Shown: piece after piece, positions 35,501 to 45,869 of the stretch
Position numbering within the stretch: position 1 is the first letter of the stretch
How the letters are laid out: the number at the start of each line of letters is the position of its first letter
NCBI GenBank assembly: GCA_008931825.1
Contig: QXVZ01029019.1
Coordinates: 10,980 to 56,848, forward strand
Direction: 5' to 3'
Length of the DNA: 45,869 nucleotides
Source of the DNA: Phallusia fumigata
Taxonomy: Eukaryota; Chordata; Ascidiacea; Phlebobranchia; Ascidiidae
Position numbers and translations under genes: made by a program
Notes under the pieces: generated by a model
What the model saw: only the letters and a program-made list of their open reading frames with translations
Database searches by the model: none
What the model was told of the DNA's origin: nothing

Positions 35501-35765
35501 TTTCCACAAAATTGCTGTAAACAGACGCCAGCAACAACTAATCAGACGAACAAAAAAGTTCCGATCGGACCTCCTCGCGAGGGGAGTCGTATGCTTTTTT
35601 GGGTCCGATCGGACGGAAAAAAGCCGGAAATTCGATTGGACCAACGGCCATGGAAAGAGTGACTCAAGCCAAAAATCTATTTACATGCTTCGCAACATAA
35701 GTGCGCTTGCCTGTTCTTCGAAAACCTTGAAACTGTTTACTTTAATTTGGTACATCACAACAGTT

Positions 35766-35771
35766 TTTATT
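35766..35771 (-). terminator. HPDL polyadenylation signal
   Basis: AATAAA on the minus strand, about 25 bases past the HPDL stop codon. This gives an unusually short 3'-UTR. It is the closest canonical signal. Confidence 0.55.
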
Positions 35772-35795
35772 GAAAAAACAAACAAAACAAATCGT

Positions 35796-36974
35796 TTAAC
35801 TCTTATTGAACATATCTTGTTGTACTGCTTTCCACAAAGCAGTTATATTACCGGCACCAAATCCAGAATTGGTTTGAAATCTTTGTATTACTTCAAAAAA
35901 CAGGGTGTTTTCTGGAAATACTGGTCGGGTAAAACATTGTAATATAAACCACTCCTCAGATTTAGACACGCAGGTTCTCAGGTGACTTTCAACAAGAACA
36001 TTATGCGACTGGAGAAGATCCTTATTAAACTTTAGTGCTTGGATTTCAGCACTTTTTTCAGGATTCAAATAATAAGAATTGGGTGGTGACACACAATTAA
36101 GTCCATGGCTTTGAAAGTGTGACACCGACTTTATGATATCATTTGTTTTAAAGGCAATGTGTTGCACACCTTCATTCAGATGTTTTGAAAGAAAAAGGCC
36201 AATTTGGTCACTTTGGGCCAAGGCATTTAACGATTCACAAACTACAAACTTGGGGTTACTGTATGGTGAAACTTGTGTCTTAGTGCAATGGTCTATTATA
36301 CCTGTATGGGCTGCTTTCAGTCTCATACCTTTACTGCCAACTTTTACAACAAATCCATCTTCTTCTTCATCATCTTGGTTTATATACAGACGTGTAAAGC
36401 CCATTAACTCTTTGTACCATTTCAGAACTGTCTGTGATCTTCCAGTATTGAGTGCAAATGCTATGTGATCAACTGATTCAAAATAGGTACTTTGTATTGT
36501 GCTTTGATGATCATATCTTTCAAATCCAGGCAAAAATAACCCCTTAAACTCAGATAAATCAATTAAAGTATGCTGGAGGTTTCCAATGGGTGACTTGACC
36601 ACGGCATATGTTATAACTCCATCAGAGCAATAGTTTTCTGTAATCGGTGCCACAATCAATTCTTTTGCAAGTTGAGAATGTTGCATAAAAAAATTAGGAA
36701 TGTTTTTACAGGCAAAACATATGTCACACACAGTATCAACATCATGGGATGAGTTCCCAGAACAAAGGTGATCATCAGATTTACTACTACTGTCAAGCCT
36801 CTCATCAATTACAAATGTAATATTGTTGTGTTTTAAAACAATTCCAGATGTGCAGTTGTCATAATTTGATTTTCGTGTCCCATACAGAGAAAATCCCAAT
36901 TTATCCCTTAACAATAGGGAAAATTTAACACAGTCCTTAACACAAAATCTTATGTGATGAATTACTAGATTCAT
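35796..36974 (-). CDS. HPDL: HPDL, 4-hydroxyphenylpyruvate dioxygenase-like protein
   Basis: Single exon of 392 codons (human HPDL 371, also intronless). It has two vicinal-oxygen-chelate halves. The iron ligands of the HPD family are present: H170 in 'VDHIAF', H272 in 'GVQHIAF', and E361 in 'LFFEVIQR'. The C-terminus 'GFGAGN' is also family-typical. Known role: HPD itself makes homogentisate; HPDL is mitochondrial and makes 4-hydroxymandelate for the coenzyme Q head group. Assignment to HPDL rather than HPD rests on the diverged N-terminal half ('IHHIRFCVKD'), the acidic insert 'DDEEEDG' at residues 201-207 and the intronless structure. No strong mitochondrial presequence is visible at the chosen ATG; another in-frame upstream ATG was not found. 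Head to head with MCOLN. Confidence 0.88.
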   Translation of the reverse strand: MNLVIHHIRFCVKDCVKFSLLLRDKLGFSLYGTRKSNYDNCTSGIVLKHNNITFVIDERLDSSSKSDDHLCSGNSSHDVDTVCDICFACKNIPNFFMQHSQLAKELIVAPITENYCSDGVITYAVVKSPIGNLQHTLIDLSEFKGLFLPGFERYDHQSTIQSTYFESVDHIAFALNTGRSQTVLKWYKELMGFTRLYINQDDEEEDGFVVKVGSKGMRLKAAHTGIIDHCTKTQVSPYSNPKFVVCESLNALAQSDQIGLFLSKHLNEGVQHIAFKTNDIIKSVSHFQSHGLNCVSPPNSYYLNPEKSAEIQALKFNKDLLQSHNVLVESHLRTCVSKSEEWFILQCFTRPVFPENTLFFEVIQRFQTNSGFGAGNITALWKAVQQDMFNKS

Positions 36975-39362
36975 TTTTCATTGCACCACCTTAAACTTTT
37001 TAGATAAACAAAGGGTATAAAATAATTTAACAATTAAATTGTCTTAATGAATATGGGTAATAGTTTCAATAAAGCTTCCAGTAAATATTGTAGTTCGTAG
37101 TTAAGAAATGTTATATATGGCTAAAATACAACCATTTGCCAGGAGGCAAAAGCATGAACTACTGTTTAGACTTGGACAGACACTATACTCAACAACCTTA
37201 CAATATTTACGTTACTCTAGCTTTTTGCAACCTTGCAAGTTAGGACATTAATCAATCAGGGGTGTGTCGAGGCTTGCTTTGGTGCATTTGGCACTAAACT
37301 ACTAAGGTTACCTCTGCCAAAATTCCTGTCAAAACGCTATATTGTGGTAACTCTGAAATTTACCAACCATATTTTGTCAGTTAATATTTTACCGCGACAA
37401 CCAAGCGTTGTGAGTCGTCAGAAGGGTGACCTTGATTGCTCACATGGCCTCTTACACCACAAAACATCACCCTTTGCAATTGCATGCCAACCAAACGTTA
37501 CGTCATGTGGTCACGGTTGAGTTAGATTGTTAGACTTTTCACTAAAGCGCCAGTTTAAGATGAGCTTATTTCGCTTGGTGAAGAAAAATATAGCGAAACA
37601 ACAGCACTAAATCAATTTCCAGGCCAGGAACAGCGGGGCTCACTAGGGCGTGTGAGTTGGCGCAGTTTGGTTAATAAAAATGCCACTGCTTATTGCGCTG
37701 TCCCAGAATGCCATCAATCGAGAAAAAAAACTGTTGGAAAAAACAGCAAAGGAGAGGGACCATCTTCAACACTCAGCTGTAGGGATGTTCAAGTAGAATA
37801 GCTGGCTATTCTAGAATAGTTGTTTCGAATCCATAATATCGAATCCAAGTATTATACAAATTTTGGTACAATGACACACAGAATTGCAAGCAACAAAACA
37901 ACAATAAATGACTGTTTATTTAACTTTGAGGAGTGCCCCATGCCTTCTATTACCCTTCATGCAATCCGAGGGTGATCTTTCTTTAAACGTCTAAATCCAA
38001 ACAATGTCAGATGTCCGGTCATTACAGTTACGTGTAACGGCTGTAAAAATGCCTAAGCCAGTAAGGCAACTACTATTTTCCGCCCTGCAACTTCAAATGT
38101 ACAACTAAAATGAATTGGGAGATCAACGACGCATCAGAATTTATGCTGTTGCTACGGAAACGTCAACCTCGTAGCGATACACACGTTACTTGTTGCGCGC
38201 GTTTTGTTTTTTATTATGATGGTAAATGCGCGGCTAAGGAGTAGCTAAAAAAGAATTCAACGTAGCTGTTTGCGACTGTGAACGCCACTAGATGCCACTC
38301 GCAATAATACAAAATTTGAAGAAATTGGGCACGCTCACTCCCGTTACTTGTTGAAGTTGTTGTTACTGTTACTTTGTACGCATAGCTGATGATTAGCTAA
38401 ATGGGAAATCAAACAGCGTTGTATCGGCTCTGTTGCGTCTGTGAATGCCACTCGCAGCAACACAAAGTGCAGGCAAATTGCTTAACATGTGTTTTGGACG
38501 AAATAATATAGGATTCGATATTCTACTTCGAACATCCCTACTCAGCAGCCTCAATCTTTATATTGGCCATGCGTGACACATCATCCGGACACACCGAGAG
38601 ATGTTATAAAATGCTTCCTCTTTTGACCGCTAGGTAGTCAACTTTAATCGTACTCTTCCTTAAATCAGTGTTTCTCAACATGGGAGCCCGCGCCACAAAA
38701 CACTACCTTACATGATTTTTTCCGCATATGTCATTTAATTTTATTACACTGGATGACTTCTTTAAACCTAAAATCCAGATTCCAAGACTTTGTTTCAAAG
38801 TTGAAAGAATACTGGAAAGAGACTGCCCGCACAGCACAAATCATTTTATACCTTTGCTAATAAGCGACGGATGAAATTAAAGCTTTGCACTAAAGTTAAA
38901 GCTAATTAACTTGGAATTTAGCAGTCTCAGGTTAAAGTAAAGTTCCTTTAAAATTTAAAATTGACACAAAAACTTTTGTCGGAAACCTGGGATTCCCAGA
39001 AAATAAGAGAACCCTGATGTTTATGACGTCATGTTTTGTGTGGTGCGAATCGCGTGACAAGTTGACAACAACACCATTCCACGATGAAAAGAAAAGCAGT
39101 CACGGCTAACGGGCACTGTCAGCTTTGAAAACTTTGAATGAATACCGGTCTCATGTTCTGCATCAGTTTTGCCACAATTTATTAATCAATACAAAGAAGA
39201 CTATTGAGAATTGATTCGATGCAGGCGTGTGCGTGTAGTTACAGTTCACTGAGTGGAACATCAGAGGAAATTAATCATTCATATGAAGTTGACTGCGACT
39301 GCACTTGCAAATTTTGGAGAAGTCTTTGTTGCTCTTTGACCAAGTTCAGACAAAGAATAAAA
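36975..39362. other. Divergent region between HPDL and MCOLN
   Basis: Contains a complete family-A hAT-like element (37780-38540) and, just before it, a short open frame at 37680-37780 that might be a broken exon. A hAT-end-like sequence 'cagtgtttctcaaca' lies at about 38666. The frame upstream of the chosen MCOLN ATG is open back to an ATG at 39204, so part of 39204-39362 may be coding. No promoter motif was assigned. Confidence 0.4.
37780..38540 (+). mobile_element. Complete hAT-like element, family A, non-autonomous
   Basis: 761 bp. The left end 'tagggatgttc' is inverted at the right end as 'gaacatcccta'. The flanks 'ctcagctg' (37772-37779) and 'ctcagcag' (38541-38548) form an 8-bp target duplication with one mismatch. 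Subterminal sequences also pair: 'gaatccataatatcgaatcc' on the left and 'ggattcgatattctact' on the right. It is the reference for the partial copies at 1-182, 7688, 9297 and 45188. Confidence 0.85.
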
Positions 39363-42300
39363 ATGTGGAGGACTACTTCAAGAGTTTCTTTAACACAGCA
39401 ACGGTAAGGACATGTTTGTAGGTCAGTTTGCAGAGTATGGGAGCTAAGCACTTGAGTCGTTTTTTATTTTGTTTGTGCACGTTAAATTTTATCCCAGGGC
39501 ATGGATGATGTTGTGTTGCATACATATGTGCTTGTTTTGTATAAGTGCATGCAGGATATACTGGTCCAACCTGCATGAGATCTCAACAACCATATTCTGC
39601 AAGTGGTCATAGATATATGGACAAGTTGACATAGCAGAGCCTATTGCAATAACACATAATAAATTAATTTATATATATTGTACACAAACCTAACAAACAT
39701 AACCCCAACCCTATAACACAAGGTTAAACTTTATAAGCAGGAATTCTAGTTTAAACCACTTTTGGGGTGAAAACTGGGAGTTTTGCAAAAATTTAAACTC
39801 ATTTTGGGTAAATCATTGTACACCTGGTCGGCCTTTCAAGCTTTCAAGGTCGGCCTGGTCGTATCATAGTCGGCCTTTCAAGCATCTCCAGGTATAACGG
39901 CTCTTGCAGGCCTGGCGTACTATAATTCATATATGAGTATGCAATTGTCTTGGCCTGCGTAAGGGCTTCATGGCAGATCCCAGTACCAAATATGCACAAG
40001 CATATAATTCACAGTCTTTTTGAGTAAGTTCAGTGTCCAGACCTATTCCAGATGTTTATGTGTACAGAAAAATCCATACACAGCTTACTTATGATTTTGA
40101 ATAGCAAATTTGCTAGTCTGTGAATTTTTACCTTTCCTTCAATCTAATTGTGCTCGTAGAACAAACTGCTGTAATCCAGAAGAACGACTCAGAAAAGAGC
40201 TGAAATATTTTTTTTTAAATCCATGTGAAAAATATCGTGCAAGGAAACGAAAACCATACAAATTGGCAATACAGATATTCAAGATTGCCATGATTACAAT
40301 TCAGGTAATTATGGGTCCCCTTCCACGAAGGGGACACATATTGTTTTTACTCTGTTTTTTTTTTTCTGTCTAACGCGAGTTTGTTCCCACGTTTTAGTCA
40401 TGAAGGAGTCGTCCAAATTTCTTCAAATTTTCACACATGATAGATGTATATCTGAAGTTGTGCACTGTCAACTTTTTACCCCAATTCACCCATTGGTTCA
40501 CCCACAGGCCCCAAAAATGTAAAATTTTTGTAACGGCAATATTTACCAAAGTAAGTTACCTAGAAGTTTTCTATTTTGANCAATGTAGAATGTAAACAAT
40601 AGGAATTTATTTATGCACATCCTTATTTAGATGATAAAAATTAAATCTGCGTTGTGTAAGATATAGTTGTATTGTGTGTATATTTTTGCAGAGTTTGTTT
40701 TTATAGTGGAAATGAACATTTTTAATCTGAAAGATTGTAACTGATTCAACCAATGGTTGTCTGTATTCTTGACATGAATGTAGCACCAATGCTAATACCA
40801 TATCAAATGCAGCAACCTTTATTGACTTTTAAATTGTTGCAGCTTATCGTTTTTGGGCAATCAAATCAGCATGTTGTTAGGTTCATGAATGATAACATTC
40901 AAGGCCTGAAAAAAATTGTTTTGCCATCTGAATCTGAAATTTTTACTTCAGAAGAACTCTCAGATCAAATATACCACATTCGACAACAGGTACGAAAATA
41001 ACATGGCCATAGTACTGTAAAATTTAGTTTTAACACATCTTTTGTTTTGTGGTTTTCCTTTCACAATCAAATAATCTATGTTAAGTTGTGTTTATTGTTA
41101 TAAAATCTGTTTTATCAGTTTTTTGGTTAATGTCTCAAACAATTTTAACAGTATGAGAAATTAAAGAACAGTTCATTGGGTGTTTATGGTTACGCGAAAT
41201 TGGAGATGAACAAAGGCTGTGTCCACAACTCCAGTATTAAGCAACACAATTTATGCTTCTGCTTAAAAGAGTACACTGATATTGATTTGAAAAACTTTAC
41301 ATTTGAATTTGACAGTAAATATAAAAACAGGTAGTGCTTGTTGTTTCTACAGTCTGTACCATATAAACACAATGTTTTTTTAATGAGGTAGTTTCTGTAC
41401 ATTTCTGAAACCATGGGCCGCTGAAGATATTAACAATGCAAGTCATTTAATACCACTAAAGAATGGAACTATGTATGATATGCATTATGAAGGGTAAGTT
41501 TTTATTGGGTCAAATCTAACATGGTTTTATAATTAGCAGTAATTATAGGGCCTCTTATCTAAAGGAGACACATGTTGTGTTTTCACTCTGTTTTTTTCTC
41601 CCCTTGCAGCTTTTCTGCACTTTTGACATAAAATGTTTGACAGATTTGGATGCAATTTTTACAGCTGGTAGTTTTGGTCATGGCGGTGTGTTTTCTTTTC
41701 AGTTTACCCCCATAGCCTCAAGGGTTACCCCACTTGACCCAAAAATGGAGAAATATCCCCCTCACGTTGATCACGTCCTTTTGCCATGAAATGTTTGGTG
41801 GATTTGAAACTTTCGCAGGTGGTAGTCATGGTTATGTGCCATCAGTTTCGTTAAACCACACATCCCCAGTGGTTACCCCAATAGCCCCCTAAATGGGGTC
41901 AAATTAACAATGTCCGGATTTGTTAAAATTGACACAGTTTGAAGAACATGCCATTGTGGTCCATAATTTTTCTTGTTTGACCCCATAATCCCAGCAGTTA
42001 CCCCACTAGCCCCCTAAATGGGTCAAAATTGATAAACAATGCCTGAATTTGTTAAAATTGACACAGTTTGTAGAACATGCCATTGTGGTGAATTGATTTA
42101 ATAATTTGACCCAATAGCCACATCAGTTCCCCCTAGTCCCCTAAAATGAGTCAATTTATTAAACATGGTTCTTGTTGGAAGAAACTGACACAGTTTGTGG
42201 AACATGCCATTGTGGTGTATCAAATTAATAATTTGACCCTATAACCCCATCAGTTACCCCACTAATCCCCCTCAAATGGGTCAAATTATTAAACACGGTT

Positions 42301-45073
42301 TGTATTGGATAAAATTTGGTGAGTTTGGAGAAAACGCCATTATGGTACGTTAATGTATTCCAGAAAGCCCTAAGTTGACCTACTAAGTCTACAAACTTAG
42401 GACCACAGTGGTGTGTTATTCTGTTTTCTTAGTTATTTTTAAAATTACCAGATTATAAAAAACTTGTTTAAACTATCTGCTACAACTTGATATGTATGAA
42501 TAGACCCATCTCTAACAAACAATTTTCAACTTGTTTGTTAGAGATGGATCTGTAATTGCTGCAGTCTGTTGACTGGGTTAAAGTATCAAAAATGTCAAAA
42601 TTGGATCAAATATTGCCAGGTTGTAGATTGAGATGTTGTGGTAGCTGTTATTCTGCAGTTGGGTCAAAAATTTAGCAATGTTTGAGTAGGGAATTATTTT
42701 CGCAGAATTTAGTTTGGGATGTGCAGCCTAAGCTCTTATCCATCTAGCCCCCTAAAGCGGGTCAGATTATTTAACCATTTCCACATGGCGAAACTTTGGC
42801 AGATTGTACATTGGGTCACCGTGGTGTTTCAGCTTTGTTTTACCTAACCAGCCTCCTAAAGCAAGTCCAAATATAATAAACAGCGACTACACACCAAAGC
42901 CATTTTTATCAAAGTAACTGACCTGGGAGTCTTACATTTTACTAGCTGTGACAATGAAAAATATACATAAGCATTTTGAGACTTTGGTTGGATTATCCCA
43001 TCTTTTATCTCCAAAAAAATAATTTTTTTGTGTACAGGCCCTAAGTCAGAAATGCAAACCCATATGTGTAAAAATTTAAAACAATGATATAAATCAGTGC
43101 TTCTTATCCGCAATTTAAAAGTGTAACCTGATTGGGCCAGTGATTTTCCCTACAGTCCCAAATATTTATTTAAATGCTATTCTGTCACAAACACTACACA
43201 AAGGGAGTGATTCACAGGTTTTACGATCAAAGTGGTGCAATACACATTGAGCATTTATTTGGGGCTGCTGGGCAGTTATTTGCTGGCTAAAATTCAGCTG
43301 TAATTGCATAGCTGTAACCTCAATACATTTGCTATATTTTGGGGTGTAGTCTTCTAACAAATTTGGTTCTGTTCTTTTACAGAATAATAACAGTCAAGCT
43401 ACATTTTGCAGTAAGGACTGCATTACTGGTGTCAGCCCGAAATCCAGATCTACCAGAATGTTTTAAAGTTGCAACAACAGTGAGTATTTTCCTGCATACA
43501 ATCAATTTATAACACTTCGGCAATGCGTAATGTTTTTTAGATCTTATTTGACAACACATTTCACAGTGGAAAGATTACTCGATCCCTGAACACAACTTTC
43601 AGCAGAGTTGAATGTGACAATAAAATTCATCATGAATGGTTTAGTGGCCGTCTTGTTGCTGTTTTTACATTCGACTGTTCTATTATTGTAATTTGTGCAA
43701 TATCAATTTTATTGTGCTGCAGGTCTATTTGGCGTGCACAGAGATTACGATGGGTAAATATTCACTTGTGTTGGTTGCACATTGTCAGCAAAGTGATGTT
43801 TATTTATCTTTCAGTCCTTTCAGCGGTATTATTTGCTAAAGAACAACAAAAACTTAGATTGGTGGGAAAGAGCAGAGTTTTTTAATGGCTGGTACTTTTT
43901 AATCGTTATTAGTGATGTACTGACAATTGCTGGATCTATCTCCAAAATTGTAAATGACTTTCAGGTAATTTTGGGTGAACTATCATGAAATTGATTATTT
44001 TGGTTTTCTATGCATGTATAACACAGAAATGTTTTAGTGGGTAGGTGTATTGGACTATAACGCATGTAGCTTGTTTCTTGGACTTGGATGTCTTTGTGTA
44101 TGGATTGGAGTTCTACGCTATGTTGGGTACTTTCATCAATATAATGTAAGTGTATGTACTTGTTCTTGCAAGTATATTTTAAACCCATTTATTCCTGTTC
44201 ATGCCACATATATTTAAGTGCTCCAAACTAAAAAATACCTAATCAGTTTGACACATTTAATCCGATCAAATTAAAACAAAAAACTGACAACAAAGTAATT
44301 TTTTTAGATTCTTGTTCTGACCCTTAAACGATCTATGCCTCATGTTCTCCGCTTCATGGTATGTGCATCCATTCTTTATCTGGGATTCATGTTCTGTGGA
44401 TGGGTTGTCCTGGGTCCCTACCATCACAAATTTCGAAAGTATGCGTACTGGCATATTGTTCCTTTTTGTGCAGTTTGTGTAGTTCATTTTTTTTGCAGCC
44501 CAATTGTAACTTCAGAAGCTTTATTTTCCCTTATTAATGGTGATGACATGTATATGACATATGAAGAAATGCCTCACACAAGGCTAACTCCTTGGATATT
44601 TTCACAGGTAAGGAATGTATTTTCCAGTTGTGTCATAGTTAGTTAACAAACTACACCAATTTGACAGATATATTTATACACTTTCATTTCTTTGTTTATC
44701 TACATTGTTCTCAGTTTGTTTATTGCTGTCATTATGGAAACGTATGAGACAATCAAGGTATGTTTTGATATAATTTTGTGTAAAGTGTTTTACCTTGATT
44801 CTGTTGTAAATCTGTATTTGTCCTGCAAAGGAGTGGCAAGCCAATGGTTTTCCCCCACAAACTGAGTTACAAAAGTTCATTAATTCTGGATCAAACCAAG
44901 CAGATGATGATGGTTACACGATTGCAGATGCTTATTGCTGCTGTTGTCTATATCATAATAATCATCCAGAGTAAGAATTTGTTTAAAACCTTGTAAACCA
45001 ACAATTGACTTTTTGTGTTTTTTCTAGCATTCATATTGTTGGAGGAAGTGATGATGAACTACTAATTACTTGA
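39363..45073 (+). CDS. MCOLN: Mucolipin (TRPML) endolysosomal cation channel
   Basis: Fourteen exons: 39363-39403, 40160-40304, 40843-40989, 41152-41330, 41392-41493, 43383-43479, 43541-43753, 43815-43964, 44038-44145, 44308-44438, 44499-44607, 44668-44757, 44831-44970, 45028-45073. CDS 1698 bases, 565 residues, phases consistent throughout. The N-terminus has a basic lipid-binding stretch ('ARKRKPYK') before S1 ('[19 protein letters not shown]'). A large luminal loop follows, then S2-S4 including '[17 protein letters not shown]' and '[19 protein letters not shown]', S5 ('[16 protein letters not shown]'), pore '[11 protein letters not shown]' with the NGDD filter, S6 and the tail 'YETIK'. The C-terminus has a CCCC palmitoylation-like cluster and 'DDELLIT', an acidic dileucine sorting signal. 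Known role: PI(3,5)P2-gated Ca2+/Fe2+ release from lysosomes. The loop appears shorter than in vertebrates. The start could be 39204, adding 53 residues. Confidence 0.93.
40305..40580 (+). repeat. Family-C repeat beginning at the 5' splice site of MCOLN intron 2
   Basis: The intron opens 'gtaattatgggtcccctt', followed by 'cgaaggggacacatattg', a T-run, 'aacgcgagtttgttcccac', 'cacatgatagatg' and 'aaccccaattcaccc'-like sequence. It is the same element in the same order as 34848-35500 read on the minus strand. It breaks off at an N at 40580, so the rest of this intron may be misassembled. Confidence 0.75.
41531..42380 (+). repeat. Family-C head followed by a 128-bp tandem array in MCOLN intron 5
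   Basis: 41531-41640 carries the family-C head ('gtaattatagggcctctta', 'ggagacacatgttgtgtttt', 'ccccttgcag'). It is followed by about four and a half units of roughly 128 bp. Landmarks recur at near-constant spacing: 'aacatgccattgtggt' near 41945, 42074, 42201 and (diverged) 42331, and 'agccccctaaatggg' near 41883, 42009, 42137 and 42267. Diverged units of the same type occur in HNRNPC intron 2. Confidence 0.75.
44439..44498 (+). other. 60-nt stopless intron in the MCOLN pore region
   Basis: Intron 10 runs from 'gtatgcg' to 'ttttgcag' and is exactly 60 nt with no in-frame stop. Splicing gives '[18 protein letters not shown]', the same length as vertebrate channels. Retention would insert 20 mostly hydrophobic and aromatic residues just before the pore helix. 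Confidence 0.8.
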
Positions 45074-45187
45074 CAGCTACACAAACTCAAAAGTTTTTAC
45101 ACCTATGCAGTATTTTGTTTCTGCAAAGAGTGCAATATTAGTTATTATCGCACCACATTAAAAGACAACATGTTTTTACCACATCAT
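45074..45187 (+). terminator. MCOLN 3'-UTR with a variant polyadenylation signal
   Basis: The first plausible signal after the stop is ATTAAA at 45157-45162, about 85 bases downstream. It is a common but weaker variant, so the assignment is tentative. Confidence 0.35.
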
Positions 45188-45595
45188 TAGGGATGTTCAA
45201 AGTAGAATATTGGATCCATGTATATTAGTATCCTAATTTGCTGTTTATATCAGGTAATTGGAACCGATATAATTTCATCCAAAGTGGTGTACATGTGCAA
45301 TGTGTCAATACAACACTGTTTGTTTCCTTTCAGCCAGCTGCACATTAAATATGATAATGTATGTCACAAAGGAGCAATAAGTAACACAAGAATTGCCATG
45401 AGCTTAAATTTTCTGCAGTATCAGCAAAAGTTTAGATGCGCCGTTGAGCATGCAACTTGTTTCAGTTGTACAGAAGTTGCTTAATACATTGCACATAATT
45501 ATAACGACAGCATGTGTATCTAAAAAATTATTATAAGACAATGATTCGAACCAACTATCATACAATAGCCAGCTATTCTACTTTGAACATTCCTT
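45188..45595 (+). mobile_element. hAT-like element, family A, short copy
   Basis: Begins 'tagggatgttcaaagtag' and ends 'tactttgaacattcctt', the inverted terminus. The flanks 'cacatcat' and 'cacagcaa' agree at six of eight positions, a worn target duplication. About 408 bp, with an internal deletion relative to 37780-38540. Confidence 0.7.
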
Positions 45596-45869
45596 CACAG
45601 CAACAACAGCACCAACAACACAGGGAAAATCAATTGCACCTTTCACAATAGCAGTGCAGTGACCTGTAAAACTGCATGAGGAATGTTAAAACACTGATTA
45701 AACATCTAAAAATGCATAGCATTTTGCATGATTGAAGTTAAAGGCCCTTGTTATAGAACAGTGTTGACTTGGAAGACGCATTTTGAATTTCTTGTTCCAA
45801 CTTGGAAGTTGATATCTAAGTATCAGTAGTGTTGATTTAAAACTACACCTTTTTATTTTATTGCCACAC
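45596..45869. other. Right edge, nothing recognised
   Basis: AT-rich sequence beginning with a short CAA-rich tract ('cagcaacaacagcaccaac'). No gene, splice site cluster or named repeat was identified. Confidence 0.3.

Noticed and set aside
39204-39362. Longer N-terminus for MCOLN
   Set aside because: The frame is open, but the cysteine-rich extension has no counterpart I recall in mucolipins; kept only as an alternative start.
41790-42380. Regular repeats with constant spacing, CRISPR-like at first sight
   Set aside because: The whole 128-bp unit is repeated, not short repeats with unique spacers, and the context is an intron of an animal gene.

Overview
The window is nuclear DNA of an animal. 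It is AT-rich and carries several ordinary metazoan genes, each split into short GT-AG exons, set among many non-autonomous DNA transposons. The proteins are strikingly vertebrate-like (KEAP1 aligns to human with a constant offset), yet the loci are compact and single-copy in style. I infer an invertebrate chordate, most likely an ascidian tunicate. The species cannot be fixed from sequence alone. Exon structures below were built by eye from splice sites, reading phase and remembered family sequences. No alignment was run.

Layout. (1) 1-3434, minus strand: the first four coding exons of ABCD3/PMP70 (peroxisomal ABC half-transporter); the rest lies off the left edge. (2) 5079-14239, plus: a six-exon hnRNP C/RALY-type RNA-binding protein, with exon 2 present twice in a 1.6-kb duplication that has a single N at its junction. 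(3) 15789-21484, minus: an 11-exon KEAP1 with all the NRF2-binding residues I could check and the main sensor cysteines. (4) 24654-28376, plus: STK36/Fused, whose 1240-codon frame has no coding intron. (5) 28377-31912: remnants of a BEL/Pao-type retrotransposon and unassigned DNA. (6) 31922-32431, plus: a three-exon gene for a 78-residue secreted six-cysteine peptide ending in Gly-Arg-Lys; I recognise no family. (7) 35796-36974, minus: single-exon HPDL. (8) 39363-45073, plus: a 14-exon mucolipin (TRPML) channel.

Three neighbouring pairs are head to head: ABCD3/HNRNPC, KEAP1/STK36 and HPDL/MCOLN. The genes do not form one pathway. They cover peroxisomal import, RNA packaging, oxidative-stress sensing, Hedgehog/cilium signalling, quinone head-group synthesis and lysosomal Ca2+ release.

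The gaps and introns hold at least five hAT-like element families, several with 8-bp target duplications, and a dispersed repeat beginning near 'aattatgggtcc'. That repeat lies in sense orientation in introns of three genes and begins exactly at the 5' splice site in two of them. The two findings I rate highest are the small secreted peptide gene and this splice-site-flush intron repeat.
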